Numbered from the stretch's first letter, positions 45,795 through 54,836 are shown. The stretch: 64,000 nt of DNA from Desulfobacterales bacterium (GCA_026984935.1 JALSRD010000029.1:1-64000), one strand, 5' to 3'. The notes: a model not told the origin generated them from the letters alone. Numbers and translations: made by a program.

Positions 45795-46109
45795 CTACAT
45801 GACGACGTAGCGGTCGACTTTTTCCACCATTTCGGCATGCCGGGCCTGGGTGGCGAAATCCTTGAACCCCACGCCGGGCACTTCCTCCTCGCGGCCGTGC
45901 AGTCCGTTGGCCCGGAAGCTGACGTCACAGATGGAGATCTTGGCCTTGCCGACCAGTTTTTTGAAATCCGGCGTGACCGTGAGCAGTACGGAGCGGCCGG
46001 TGAAAAAAATTTCGACCTGCTTGCCTTTGGCGTGGGCGGCTTCGGTCAGGTTGACGACGTAGTCCAGGTGCTTGTCGGAACTTACCAGAATACCCAGTGT
46101 TTCAGCCAT
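45795..46109 (-). CDS. DsrE-family sulfur carrier-like protein (with active-site Cys)
   Basis: This 104-residue DsrE/DsrF-like protein has the usual alpha/beta fold. Its single Cys in KISICDVSF is at the position where DsrE/TusD-type proteins bind sulfane sulfur. It lies in the middle of the sulfur operon, after a 146-bp gap that contains a GC-rich stem-loop (about 46137-46170) and before a 153-bp gap. It may accept sulfur from the TusA-like protein. Confidence 0.82.
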   Translation of the reverse strand: MAETLGILVSSDKHLDYVVNLTEAAHAKGKQVEIFFTGRSVLLTVTPDFKKLVGKAKISICDVSFRANGLHGREEEVPGVGFKDFATQARHAEMVEKVDRYVVM

Positions 46110-46255
46110 CGATATATCCTCTTGTTTTGCATGTGAGGGCAGCGTGCGCGTCCGTGCGCCGTGCTGCCTGCAATTGACTTGTCATGGAAAAATGTAAAAG
46201 AAGACGCTTTAACGAAATATGCCCCAAAAACGGCCGGCTGCCGGCGCTCCTGTGC

Positions 46256-46429
46256 CTACCACCAGCAGATTACCTTGTCATGGGCGAAGATGTCATCCAC
46301 CAGGGCCTGCCAATCCACATTGTCCTGGTACAGCGGCACGACGGTGGCGGTGTTTTTCTTGGAAATGGCGGCACTCAGCTTTTCCACCGTCTCATCGGGT
46401 TCCGAACGCAAGATGTGCAGTACTTTCAT
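46256..46429 (-). CDS. 57-residue DsrH/TusB-like protein
   Basis: Translating the minus strand from ATG 46429 gives MKVLHILRSEPDET at the start and an end of VDWQALVDDIF, then DKVICWW and a TAG stop at 46256. The start (xLHxLxxxP) and the VDW...F end recall DsrH/TusB proteins, which are longer. The middle is shorter. It has one Cys near the C-terminus. It lies 21 bp after the second DsrE-like gene, in the same direction. The small size makes it easy to miss. Confidence 0.65.
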   Translation of the reverse strand: MKVLHILRSEPDETVEKLSAAISKKNTATVVPLYQDNVDWQALVDDIFAHDKVICWW

Positions 46430-46450
46430 GGGGTCACCTCTGTCTTAAGC

Positions 46451-46738
46451 TCAAAAAGGTATGACGATACTGGCCGCATCCAGTTTTTCGGCCACCTCCG
46501 CCAACGTTACATATTGAAATCCGTATTTTTCCACGTTGGCCGAGTTGTTCGAGAAACGCTCGCCCTCCATCTCGTCCAGAAACTCCATGTTGTCGTGGTA
46601 GGCCTCGTCCATGTTGGCGATTTCGTGGTTTAAAACAAACATCTGGACTTCAGCCGACTCCAGCAACGCGCCGAGGCTGGTGCGCAGCCCCTCGTACTGC
46701 TGGTCGACGTCCCTGATCACAACGGCGATCTTTTTCAT
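46451..46738 (-). CDS. DsrE-like protein without cysteine
   Basis: The 95 residues begin MKKIAVVIRD and have a DsrE/DsrF-like alternation of strands and helices, ending in SIVIPF. It contains no Cys at all, so it cannot carry sulfur itself. In TusBCD-type complexes some subunits are structural, which could apply here. It lies 6 bp from the TusA gene. Confidence 0.75.
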   Translation of the reverse strand: MKKIAVVIRDVDQQYEGLRTSLGALLESAEVQMFVLNHEIANMDEAYHDNMEFLDEMEGERFSNNSANVEKYGFQYVTLAEVAEKLDAASIVIPF

Positions 46739-46744
46739 CGAAGC

Positions 46745-46990
46745 TTATCCTTTCTTGATAAAGTAGCGCGTGTAGCCCTCCGGATCATCGTAGAACCCCA
46801 GAAATTCGTTGCTGCCCTTGTTGGCGAAATCCGGGATGTCGTTTTTGGATCCGGGATCATCCCCCAAAACTTCCAGGATCTTTCCGGCATCCATCCCCTT
46901 GAGGGTTTTCTTGGTCTTGAGCATGGGCATGGGGCAGGTCAGACCGCGCGTATCCAGCGTGCTGTCGGCTTTGATTTCTTTCAGGTCCAT
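46745..46990 (-). CDS. TusA-like sulfur carrier protein
   Basis: The 81 residues have the TusA/SirA/YeeD fold with the conserved motif LDTRGLTCPMPML, whose Cys binds persulfide sulfur. A C-terminal FIKKG follows. YeeD/TusA proteins commonly partner YeeE/YedE transporters, whose gene lies immediately upstream (82 bp). It is the likely cytoplasmic acceptor of transported sulfur. Confidence 0.9.
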   Translation of the reverse strand: MDLKEIKADSTLDTRGLTCPMPMLKTKKTLKGMDAGKILEVLGDDPGSKNDIPDFANKGSNEFLGFYDDPEGYTRYFIKKG

Positions 46991-47072
46991 CTATAGTGCT
47001 CCTTTTGATAAATGGGTTGGCAGTTGAGAACGCGTCAAAAAGTTTGAAAAATCAAATGAACGGCATAACACT

Positions 47073-48263
47073 TTAAAAAACCACGAACTTTTCCGTTTCT
47101 TCGTTCCACATGGCCAAAAGCATCCAGAAGATGAAAAAGGCCAGCATCAGCGGGATGGTCAGCTGCCAGCTCAGGTACTTGGGCAGGAAAATATCCTTTC
47201 CCAGCCACTTGTTGAGCCCACTGACCTGCAACAGTTTACCGGTCATGGAGTTGGACAAAAGGAAGGTTACCAAGGTGCACATCAGCTTGGTCTGACCTTC
47301 CCCCACGCGCCACAGCGTGCTGGAGGCGCAGCCGCCGGCCAGCAGCATGCCGATGCCGAAGATGAATCCCCCGATGAGGCTGCCCATGAAAAAGGAATGG
47401 TAGATCCCCATGTTGGGCTCCTGCAGGTAGGCCCACTTGATGACCGCTGTGCCGCCGGTATATAAAATCAGGCTCAGGGCCACGGCTTTGACGGTGTCGG
47501 ATTCACCGGTCATGAACGGGCAGCGGAAGGCGCGCACGAAGCAGAACCGTGAGCGGTGCATCACCAGCCCGATGAGAAAGCCGAAGAACAGCCAGCCGCC
47601 CAGCTGGGTCTTATCGACGCTTCCGTAAACGTAGAAGGTCAGGACCACCACGGCGGCGACTATCCCACCGATCCAGGGCTGCACCCTGGGCCAGTCGATG
47701 CCCCCGGATTCTTTCGGCGGTTTGCGGGCCACGGCCCGGCTGGGCAGATGCTCCATTTCCCAGAGCAGGTACTTGAGGCCCACCCAGGCGCCGCCCATGA
47801 GACCGAACATCATGGCAAAGCCGCCGCCCGAGAACATGGCCACGGCGGAGTAAAAGCCGCCCACGTTGCAGCCCTTGGACATGGCTGCGCCGGCCCCCAT
47901 GAGGATGCCGCCCACCAGGCCCTTGGCGTACTCCAGGCGCGGCGCGCGGCGGATCTTGAAATCGCGCGCCAGCAGTGCCGAGGCAAAGGCGCCCAGCAGC
48001 AGTCCGAAGTTGGAGAGCGACACCGGGTGCAGCCAGGGGTTCAGCGGGCGTTCGTGGAAAATACCGGTCAGGTAGTAAACCCAGTCGCCCCAGTCGTGAT
48101 AACCGGCGGCGATGCCCCAGGGGCTCTGCCAGCAGAAGATCATCAGGGCGATGATGGCGATCAGGATGCCGGCCAGCCAAGTGGGCCACTGTTTTGTAAA
48201 GAGCATTTGGTAGGTGCTGTGCGCCTCGTCCTTGACGCTGTCCCAAAAACTTTCACTTGCCAT
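47073..48263 (-). CDS. YeeE/YedE-family sulfur (thiosulfate-type) transporter
   Basis: The 396-residue membrane protein has about nine to ten hydrophobic segments in two halves. Conserved Cys positions appear in SKGCNVGG, RSRFCFVRAF and GGCASSTLW. These match the sites in TsuA/YeeE proteins that pass thiosulfate through the membrane by thiol contacts (family knowledge). The gene precedes TusA, the usual partner. Substrate here may be thiosulfate or another sulfane compound. Confidence 0.88.
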   Translation of the reverse strand: MASESFWDSVKDEAHSTYQMLFTKQWPTWLAGILIAIIALMIFCWQSPWGIAAGYHDWGDWVYYLTGIFHERPLNPWLHPVSLSNFGLLLGAFASALLARDFKIRRAPRLEYAKGLVGGILMGAGAAMSKGCNVGGFYSAVAMFSGGGFAMMFGLMGGAWVGLKYLLWEMEHLPSRAVARKPPKESGGIDWPRVQPWIGGIVAAVVVLTFYVYGSVDKTQLGGWLFFGFLIGLVMHRSRFCFVRAFRCPFMTGESDTVKAVALSLILYTGGTAVIKWAYLQEPNMGIYHSFFMGSLIGGFIFGIGMLLAGGCASSTLWRVGEGQTKLMCTLVTFLLSNSMTGKLLQVSGLNKWLGKDIFLPKYLSWQLTIPLMLAFFIFWMLLAMWNEETEKFVVF

Positions 48264-48344
48264 GCTGGATGTGTCTCCGCTTGAGGGGATTTCTGTTGGT
48301 TCTTGCCGTTTCCCGCCGGCATTGCCGCTTAAATTAAGGGCGCG

Positions 48345-50054
48345 TTAGAAGCGCACCGTCGCTGACAGATAGCCGACCCACACCTTGTCGATGACCGGAA
48401 AGAGCGTATCGAAGGCCGTGGCTTCCGAGATCTTGACCGGCGCACCCAGCGGATTGCCGCTGCCGGTGTAGTCGTAGTCGTAGTACTGCCCGCCCAGCTG
48501 CAGGAAGAAATTGTCCTTGTAAATGGGCTGGATGTAGTAGGCTTCGAAGACGTTGCCGCGGGCCGCGATTTTACTGGCCACCAGGGAGTCTTCGGCGCCG
48601 GTAAACGGGAACCAGTACTTGGAACCGTAATTATACTCGATTCCCAGGCGAGCGTCAAACGGCATGGGAAAGATGGCGCCGGCATAGACGCTGTAGCCGT
48701 TGTGGCTCTCCAATTGTCCGTTGGAACTCAACAGGCCCACACCCATCAGCTCGTAAAACGGATTTTTGGAAAAGTCGGAGGGATCCGTGTGGGACCAGGA
48801 GCCGGCGACAAAAAAGTCGATGTCCGCGAACTGGTCGGCGAAGTTCGTGCGAAACAGCATGGAGGCCGCATCCCAGTCGCCGATATTGTTGGTCGGCTCC
48901 ATGCGGCTGATAAAGGCCCCGGAATTGGGGGTGAAGCTGAACTGGCCGCTGTCGTTTTTGGAAACGATGAAAGGCATGACCGTCAGGCCGGTGAAGCCGT
49001 CGGTGATGTCGAAACCGCGCGCGTAACTGAATACCAGGCTGCTGACGTCGTCATCGTACAAGGTGGCGATGAAGCCGGCCAGGTGCACATCGTTGACTTC
49101 GGGCGTGGAGATCCCCAGGCTGGAGGCGTTGCCGAAACCGCCTTCGAAACCCAGACCGTAGCAAAGTTTCAGGGCCGCGCCGGGAATGCCGGTGACGTCT
49201 TCTAAACCGAAATTCAACGAAGCACCGTCGAACTGCCAGTTGATGATGGTGGCCAGCGGTGATCCACCCTCCAGGCTGTAATTGCGATACTCCAGGGGCG
49301 GTCCCTCGGTGGAGGGGCGGCGGCCCAAAGAGATATTGATGGGAATGTCGCCCACCGGGCGGTGGTAGTTGAAGTAGGCCCGCTCCAAACGAATCGTGTC
49401 GCCGTGGGGCAGGCTGGAGGTATTGCCGTCCAGGGTGACATCGCTCAGACTGCCGTTGTTGAACTTGACGCCCGTGCTGTCGCCGAACACCTTGTAGGCC
49501 GCCATGCGGCCGGCAAAGTTCAAATGGTTGTTGATTTTGGCTTTCATGTTCAGGCGGAAGCGGTTGGTGTAGATAATGTTGTTGTCGACGTCCTGTTTGT
49601 CCGGGGCAGGCACCATGCCGGCAGCCGCCATGGCGGCCATGCCCTGCTGGATCTGCTGGGCGGTGGCGCCGTTGAAGCCGGCCGGCGGCGGGGCAAAAAA
49701 TCCGCTTATTACTGGCGCTGGCGCGCTCAGCATGTCTTTGTAGTGAATGGAATCGGCCCTGGATCTGAGCTCAAAGCCAAAGGAGAGTTTGTCCGTGGCC
49801 GTGTGAATCTCGTTTTTGCTGATGCGCTGGTCCATTTCCTTGATGTCGGCTTTTTTCTTGGCCTCGGCTTTCTCCAGCTTGTCGAGTTTTTCTTCCAGCT
49901 TCATCATCTTTTGGGTGAGCTGCTGAAGTTCCTGTTTGAGATCTTCGACTTCACCGGCAAATACGCTACTGGCCGGTAGGAAGAACGTGAGCAGAAACAG
50001 AAAAACAGCCGCCCAGGTCGTACCTTTGAGCTTGGCGTTGGAAGGCTCTGTCAT
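48345..50054 (-). CDS. DUF3373-type outer-membrane beta-barrel porin
   Basis: The 569 residues from ATG 50054 (GGAGG upstream) show a signal peptide ending near SVFAG, then a coiled coil (about 35-80) of Leu/Lys/Glu repeats. A long beta-strand-rich region then ends in Phe (LSATVRF), as outer-membrane barrels do. DUF3373 proteins are common in sulfur-metabolising anaerobes with no assigned role. It is the first gene of the minus-strand sulfur operon, so it may admit the sulfur substrate. Confidence 0.8.
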   Translation of the reverse strand: MTEPSNAKLKGTTWAAVFLFLLTFFLPASSVFAGEVEDLKQELQQLTQKMMKLEEKLDKLEKAEAKKKADIKEMDQRISKNEIHTATDKLSFGFELRSRADSIHYKDMLSAPAPVISGFFAPPPAGFNGATAQQIQQGMAAMAAAGMVPAPDKQDVDNNIIYTNRFRLNMKAKINNHLNFAGRMAAYKVFGDSTGVKFNNGSLSDVTLDGNTSSLPHGDTIRLERAYFNYHRPVGDIPINISLGRRPSTEGPPLEYRNYSLEGGSPLATIINWQFDGASLNFGLEDVTGIPGAALKLCYGLGFEGGFGNASSLGISTPEVNDVHLAGFIATLYDDDVSSLVFSYARGFDITDGFTGLTVMPFIVSKNDSGQFSFTPNSGAFISRMEPTNNIGDWDAASMLFRTNFADQFADIDFFVAGSWSHTDPSDFSKNPFYELMGVGLLSSNGQLESHNGYSVYAGAIFPMPFDARLGIEYNYGSKYWFPFTGAEDSLVASKIAARGNVFEAYYIQPIYKDNFFLQLGGQYYDYDYTGSGNPLGAPVKISEATAFDTLFPVIDKVWVGYLSATVRF

Positions 50055-50172
50055 GTTTACCTCCTGCTCCCTCGTGTAAGTGGGTAAATGGTGTTGATCG
50101 TTTCCAGCCATCGAAAAGGAAACTGCCGGCGGGCACGGCATCCAAAGAACCCTTTTCTTTCGCAAAACAGCA

Positions 50173-50189
50173 ATCAAATTTTGTGCCAA
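50173..50189 (-). promoter_or_regulatory. Sigma-54-like promoter of the sulfur operon
   Basis: On the minus strand TTGGCAC (50183-50189) is followed by 5 bp and TTGAT (50173-50177). The -24 element is perfect. The -12 element has GA where GC is expected, at the correct distance. It lies about 120 bp before the start codon of the porin gene. Confidence 0.55.
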
Positions 50190-50283
50190 CAGGCGTATCG
50201 AGTCGGAAATATCATAATACATTGTAATTACATCATATTTAAAAAAATAAAAAAAACCTTGCCAAAGAACTGCTAATTCACTA

Positions 50284-50297
50284 TTAACAGCTGTTAA
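50284..50297. promoter_or_regulatory. Palindrome, candidate activator binding site
   Basis: TTAACAGCTGTTAA is a perfect 14-bp palindrome. It lies about 100 bp upstream of the sigma-54-like -24 element, the usual distance for an enhancer-binding protein, and 32 bp before the activator gene start. AT-rich sequence including two A runs (50241-50256) lies between. Confidence 0.5.
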
Positions 50298-50329
50298 CTA
50301 GCAGGTTTACACATTGAAGGTAACAGCCT

Positions 50330-51703
50330 ATGGATATCGGCAGGTATTGGAAGACCATCGTCGACACCTTGAAGGATGGCGTCATGGTGATCGACACGCG
50401 GGGGCGCATCCAGGCCGTCAATCCGGCGGCCGAGCGGATGACCGGCTATTCCGAGAAAGAGCTCATCGGCAAGTCCTGCAAAATCCTGAACTGCACGGGT
50501 TGCAGGATAAGGGGCATGGGCACCGGCGAACAATGGTGCCGTCTATTTTCGGTCGGAAAATCCAGGGACAAAAAGTGCCTCATCACGACCCGTGATCGGC
50601 GGGTGGTGCACATTGTCAAAAGCGCGGCCGTGCTGCGAAATCCGGATGGGGAATGCATCGGTGCGGTTGAAACGCTGACCAACATGTCGGAAATCATCCG
50701 CAAGCAGCGTGAAATCGAGTCGCTGCGCACCACCTGCAGCCTGAACGAGGGCTACCACGGGCTGCTGGGGAACTCCGTACCTATGAAAAACCTCTATGAA
50801 ATTATCGACAATGTCTCCCAGTCCCAGGCGCCGGTGCTCATCCATGGCGAAAGCGGCAGCGGCAAGGAACTGATTGCACGCGCCATCCACTCCGCCGGGC
50901 CGCGCTGTGACAAACCCTTCCTCAAAGTGAACTGCGCCGCGCTCAATGAAAACCTGCTGGAAAGCGAACTTTTCGGGCATGTCAAGGGCGCCTACACCGG
51001 TGCCAGTCAGATGCGTGTGGGCCGTTTCGAAGCGGCCCACGAAGGCACCATCTTCCTGGATGAGATCGGTGACATCCCCTTGGCCACCCAGGTGAAGCTG
51101 CTGCGGGTGCTGGAAGAGATGAAAATCGAGCGGGTGGGGGACAACACCCCCGTTGCCGTGGATGTACGTGTCGTCACAGCCACGAACAGAGATATCGAGG
51201 ATCTGATCAATCGTGGCCAGTTCCGCCAGGATTTTTACTTTCGCATCAGCGTCTTCCCGCTGAAATGCCCGTCGCTGCGTGAGCGCCGTGAAGACATCCC
51301 GCTGATCGCCCAGCATTTTATCAGCCGCAATGCCATGAAAACCGGGAAAAAGATCCTGGGCATGACTTCCGAGGCCATGCGCAAAATGTTAAGCTATACT
51401 TGGCCGGGGAATGTCCGTGAACTGCGCAATGCCATCGAATACGCCTTTGTCCTGTGCACCGGCGGGGCCATCGGCATCGAACACCTGCCGCCCAAAATCG
51501 CCGCCGGCGGGGATGCGCCGCCAAAGGCACCGAGACCGCTGGAGGCCGGGGATGCGGAACGTCGGCAGCTGATCGAGGTGCTGCGCCAGACTGGCGGCAA
51601 CCAGTCGGAAGCGGCGCGGCGGCTGGGCGTCAGCCGCGTGACCGTCTGGAAACGGATGAAGAAATACGGCCTTAGGGCACGGCCGCTGAGGGGGCAGGCA
51701 TGA
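50330..51703 (+). CDS. PAS-containing sigma-54-dependent activator
   Basis: The 457 residues have an N-terminal PAS domain (about 5-125) with five Cys at 50, 55, 58, 70 and 83 (C-x4-C-x2-C pattern, then WCRLF and KKC), which could bind a metal, an Fe-S cluster or sense redox. The AAA+ domain (about 145-375) has Walker A 173-180 (GESGSGKE) and the sigma-54 contact loop GAYTGA. The Fis-type HTH ([20 protein letters not shown]) ends the protein. It is divergent from the sulfur operon and probably activates it. Confidence 0.93.
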   Translation: MDIGRYWKTIVDTLKDGVMVIDTRGRIQAVNPAAERMTGYSEKELIGKSCKILNCTGCRIRGMGTGEQWCRLFSVGKSRDKKCLITTRDRRVVHIVKSAAVLRNPDGECIGAVETLTNMSEIIRKQREIESLRTTCSLNEGYHGLLGNSVPMKNLYEIIDNVSQSQAPVLIHGESGSGKELIARAIHSAGPRCDKPFLKVNCAALNENLLESELFGHVKGAYTGASQMRVGRFEAAHEGTIFLDEIGDIPLATQVKLLRVLEEMKIERVGDNTPVAVDVRVVTATNRDIEDLINRGQFRQDFYFRISVFPLKCPSLRERREDIPLIAQHFISRNAMKTGKKILGMTSEAMRKMLSYTWPGNVRELRNAIEYAFVLCTGGAIGIEHLPPKIAAGGDAPPKAPRPLEAGDAERRQLIEVLRQTGGNQSEAARRLGVSRVTVWKRMKKYGLRARPLRGQA

Positions 51704-52590
51704 AAAAAAAATTCGGGCTGAGCGTGCTGATCGCGGCGATTGCTCTGGGAGCGTTCTACCTGGGTGCCAAGTGGTATGCCACGCGGGCGGTTTCCCGGGA
51801 AATCGCCGCGGCGGCCGCCAAGATTCCCCAGGTGCAGGCCGTGAAATACCGCCATCTGGACGTTGCGCTGCTACGTCCGCAAGTCACCCTGCGGTCGGTG
51901 GCGGTCACCTTCCGCCGTCCCGTTGAAACGCTTTTCATCCAACGTTTGAAGGTGAGCGGATTCGAACGCCGTGCCGGTGTTCCCAAAAAATTGCATCTGG
52001 TCATGGACGGCGTTCTGCTTAAAGCACGGCAATCTCTCCTGCAGCCGCTGCGCGCGGATCTCGAGGCGCTGGGCTATGAAGATCTGCGGGCGCGCCTGGA
52101 ATGCCGCTATCGCTATGACCCCCGGAGCAAGACGCTGTTCGTCGAGGACCTCAGCCTCGACGTGCCCGGCATGGGGAGTGCAACTTTTGCGGCCCGGTTG
52201 GAGCACTTCGATATCCGGCGTCTGCAAAGCGGCCTGAAAAATCCGCTCATGTTGCTGACGCTTTTCCCGGCGGCGGCCATTTCGGACGGCAGCCTCACCT
52301 ACCGGGATGATTCGCTGGTGAGGCGCCTGGTGTCGGCCGGCGCAAAGCAGGCCGGCCAGCCCGTGAAAATTTTCAGCCGGCGGCTCGGTGCCCGGATCGC
52401 CCGCAGCCTGGATGCCGCCCGTCACCGGCAGGCCGGCGCGGCCGCAGCGGCCATCGCCCGTTTTCTGAACGATCCGCACCGGATCCTTGTGCGCATGACG
52501 GCCCCCCAGCCGGTGGCCTTTTTGCGCCTTTTGTGGGTGCGCCATCCGGCGGACCTGATTGATCTTTTCGGGCTGCAGGTGCAGAGCTGA
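51700..52590 (+). CDS. Membrane-anchored protein of unknown function coupled to the activator
   Basis: The 296 residues start with an N-terminal membrane anchor (about 5-24); the rest is predicted periplasmic, rich in beta strands and basic residues. Its start overlaps the activator stop by 4 bp (ATGA), so translation is coupled. I recognise no family; the strand pattern is loosely like AsmA/DUF945-type proteins. It converges with the TPR protein gene 36 bp away. Confidence 0.6.
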   Translation: MKKKFGLSVLIAAIALGAFYLGAKWYATRAVSREIAAAAAKIPQVQAVKYRHLDVALLRPQVTLRSVAVTFRRPVETLFIQRLKVSGFERRAGVPKKLHLVMDGVLLKARQSLLQPLRADLEALGYEDLRARLECRYRYDPRSKTLFVEDLSLDVPGMGSATFAARLEHFDIRRLQSGLKNPLMLLTLFPAAAISDGSLTYRDDSLVRRLVSAGAKQAGQPVKIFSRRLGARIARSLDAARHRQAGAAAAAIARFLNDPHRILVRMTAPQPVAFLRLLWVRHPADLIDLFGLQVQS

Positions 52591-52626
52591 CAGGTTGCCG
52601 GTTGTGCCGGGCCCGAAATCCGGGGC

Positions 52627-54654
52627 TTATTTCCCCGCCGATGCCACCGCCGTCTGCGCCAAGTAAGCGCGTGCGTCCGGGTTACCGCCGCTGGCCGCGC
52701 GCTTGAAGTCTTCAAGGGCCCTGTCGCGATTGCCGGCCAGCAGGTAAACCCGCCCCCGGCCGTAGTAGTATAGCGCCCGGTCCGGCCGCAGGGCGATGGC
52801 CCGGTCGATGGCGGCGACGGCACGATCGAAATCTCCCAGCTCTCCGTAGCAGATTCCCCTTTCAAAGTGCAGGGCAGAGGACTTGGGGCTTAAAGCCAGT
52901 GCTTTGTTAAAGTAGCGCAGGGCGCCTTTGTGGTTGCCGTAGGCGGCGCAGATGGCGCCTTTTTCAAACCATTTCCGGGCGCGCATTTCCGGGGTCTGGA
53001 CACGGGGTTTGTGCTTCACAGCGGCTCTTTCCGGCCGGGCGGACTGCTTGGCAGTCGTTTGTGGCGGGTGCTGTGGCGCACCTTTGAATGTTTTGCGGTG
53101 TTTCAAGTTCTGTGTGTAGGCCGTCATGTTTTTAATATCATTTACGGCGATGGCAAAACTCGAAACGGCGGTTCCGGTCTTGACGTCCATGTTGAATTGC
53201 ATTTTGCCGGTTTTGGGCAGCGGCGGCAGAGGGGAGTCTGCAGAATGCGTCATCTGCCTGGACACCAGTGTCAGGTACTGGGACGTGTCGAAGTCCGCAT
53301 GCATGAGGGGTGGCTGCGCCGGCTCAGGTTTGGACGTGCCTGCAATCCGGATCAGCTGGGCGATGCGCTGGTCATCGGGCGCCATCAGCAGCATGCGACC
53401 GGCGGTGGTGATACGCACCTGATAGTCTATGAAAGCGGGCGACATGCCTGGCCTCGAGGCCCCGTTCACCGGCGGCGTCAACGGGGCTTTGAAACGAAAG
53501 CCGAAAACCGTGTGTCCGTCCACTTTGGTGGCCGGTGTCTGGGTGACGACGGGGGGGACTTTTTCCCCGGTCTGTTTTTCCAGTATCGCGGTCATCTGGC
53601 GGCCGTAGGCGATCATCCACGGAATGTACTCGGACGTCAGAAATTTCTGGGCACCGCGGGCATCCTTGAGGACGCTGATCATTTCGAAGGAGACCGGATC
53701 CGAGGTGTAGGATATGCCGCCGGCCGCCTCGCCGGTCATGTGTTCGGCGATTTTGGCAAACCCGGCGATGTCCACGCCGATGCGCTGGTAAACCCGGCCG
53801 AACAGGCGCGTGAAAAGTCGCATCATGCGCGCGATATCGTAGTTACCGGAGTGGAAAGTCATGGGCTGCGGCGGATGGTAGTGGTTCAACAGCAGCGTGC
53901 CGCCCGGTTTTCTGAAAAGGCGGTCCAGTTCGGTGCCCGGCAGGGCGCGGGCTTCAAAGCGTACCTGCAAGCGGGTTTTGTCCAGGTCGATACCAATGCT
54001 GAAGGTCTTCAGCTGCTTTAATGTGTCCACCATCTGGCTCAGCATGGCGGCGGTTTCCGCCGGTGGAATGGCGAGTTCACCGGCCGGCAACCGGGGACTT
54101 TTTAGTTTTTGATCCAGCATGGCCCGGATCTGGTTCGACTTTTTATCCAGCAGACGGGCAGCGGCCACTTCGAAGGTCAGGGCGTTGGCGGCACCGGCGG
54201 TAGATGCCCGGCGCAGCGCGGTCTGAAAGCCCGGAGGCACCACGGCACCGGGGGCCGGCGGCAGCGGCAGCAGGTAGGCTTGTCCGCTGGCAACGGCTCT
54301 GAACGCGTTTTTGAAATTGTCGTTGGGCCGTTGGTAAGGGATGAGAACGACGGCGCGCGGTTTGGGGGTTTGCAGGTCCACGCCGATGACGATCAGCCGG
54401 CCGGGATCGATCCAGTCGGTACCCTGGAGCATGCCCCGCAGCATGGCGCTGGGTTTGGCCGTTGAGGGCTTGACAAAATCCTGTGACAAGTCGTCCACCA
54501 GGTCCAGCAGCTGGTCGACGTGTCTGATCTTGATGAGCAGGTCCGGTGCAGCGGCCGGTTGCAGGTTGTTGGCCGTCGGTGCCGCCAGCGCCGGGGCACC
54601 GGCCAAAGCCAGCAGACAGAACCATACCGAAATGCCAAGCATTCGCTGTTTCAT
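52627..54654 (-). CDS. Exported DUF3352-like protein with C-terminal TPR repeats
   Basis: The 675 residues have a signal peptide (about 1-25) and a long N-terminal region (about 35-510) resembling DUF3352-type proteins, with repeated LLNHYHP/FEMISVLKD-type segments. A basic Pro/Gln linker precedes three TPR units (about 565-665; typical AYGNHKGALRYFNKALAL, FDRAVAAIDRAIAL, RDRALEDFKRAA). GGAGG lies upstream of the ATG. The TPRs suggest a periplasmic scaffold. The DUF3352 assignment is tentative. Confidence 0.6.
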   Translation of the reverse strand: MKQRMLGISVWFCLLALAGAPALAAPTANNLQPAAAPDLLIKIRHVDQLLDLVDDLSQDFVKPSTAKPSAMLRGMLQGTDWIDPGRLIVIGVDLQTPKPRAVVLIPYQRPNDNFKNAFRAVASGQAYLLPLPPAPGAVVPPGFQTALRRASTAGAANALTFEVAAARLLDKKSNQIRAMLDQKLKSPRLPAGELAIPPAETAAMLSQMVDTLKQLKTFSIGIDLDKTRLQVRFEARALPGTELDRLFRKPGGTLLLNHYHPPQPMTFHSGNYDIARMMRLFTRLFGRVYQRIGVDIAGFAKIAEHMTGEAAGGISYTSDPVSFEMISVLKDARGAQKFLTSEYIPWMIAYGRQMTAILEKQTGEKVPPVVTQTPATKVDGHTVFGFRFKAPLTPPVNGASRPGMSPAFIDYQVRITTAGRMLLMAPDDQRIAQLIRIAGTSKPEPAQPPLMHADFDTSQYLTLVSRQMTHSADSPLPPLPKTGKMQFNMDVKTGTAVSSFAIAVNDIKNMTAYTQNLKHRKTFKGAPQHPPQTTAKQSARPERAAVKHKPRVQTPEMRARKWFEKGAICAAYGNHKGALRYFNKALALSPKSSALHFERGICYGELGDFDRAVAAIDRAIALRPDRALYYYGRGRVYLLAGNRDRALEDFKRAASGGNPDARAYLAQTAVASAGK

Positions 54655-54836
54655 GGGGTATCCTCCGGGTTGATGCGCTGTTTTTTTTGCCTTTTGGCGG
54701 TTGACAATGCACAGTCGCTATTTATTATCGCCCGCCGCAAAAAAAACTTTAACCCCGCATCCAGCCGGAACCGTACTGCGGCCGTGCGGCGCCAAGGCCG
54801 CGGCTCCTGATGTCCGCCTGCCGCCGTTTGAACCTG

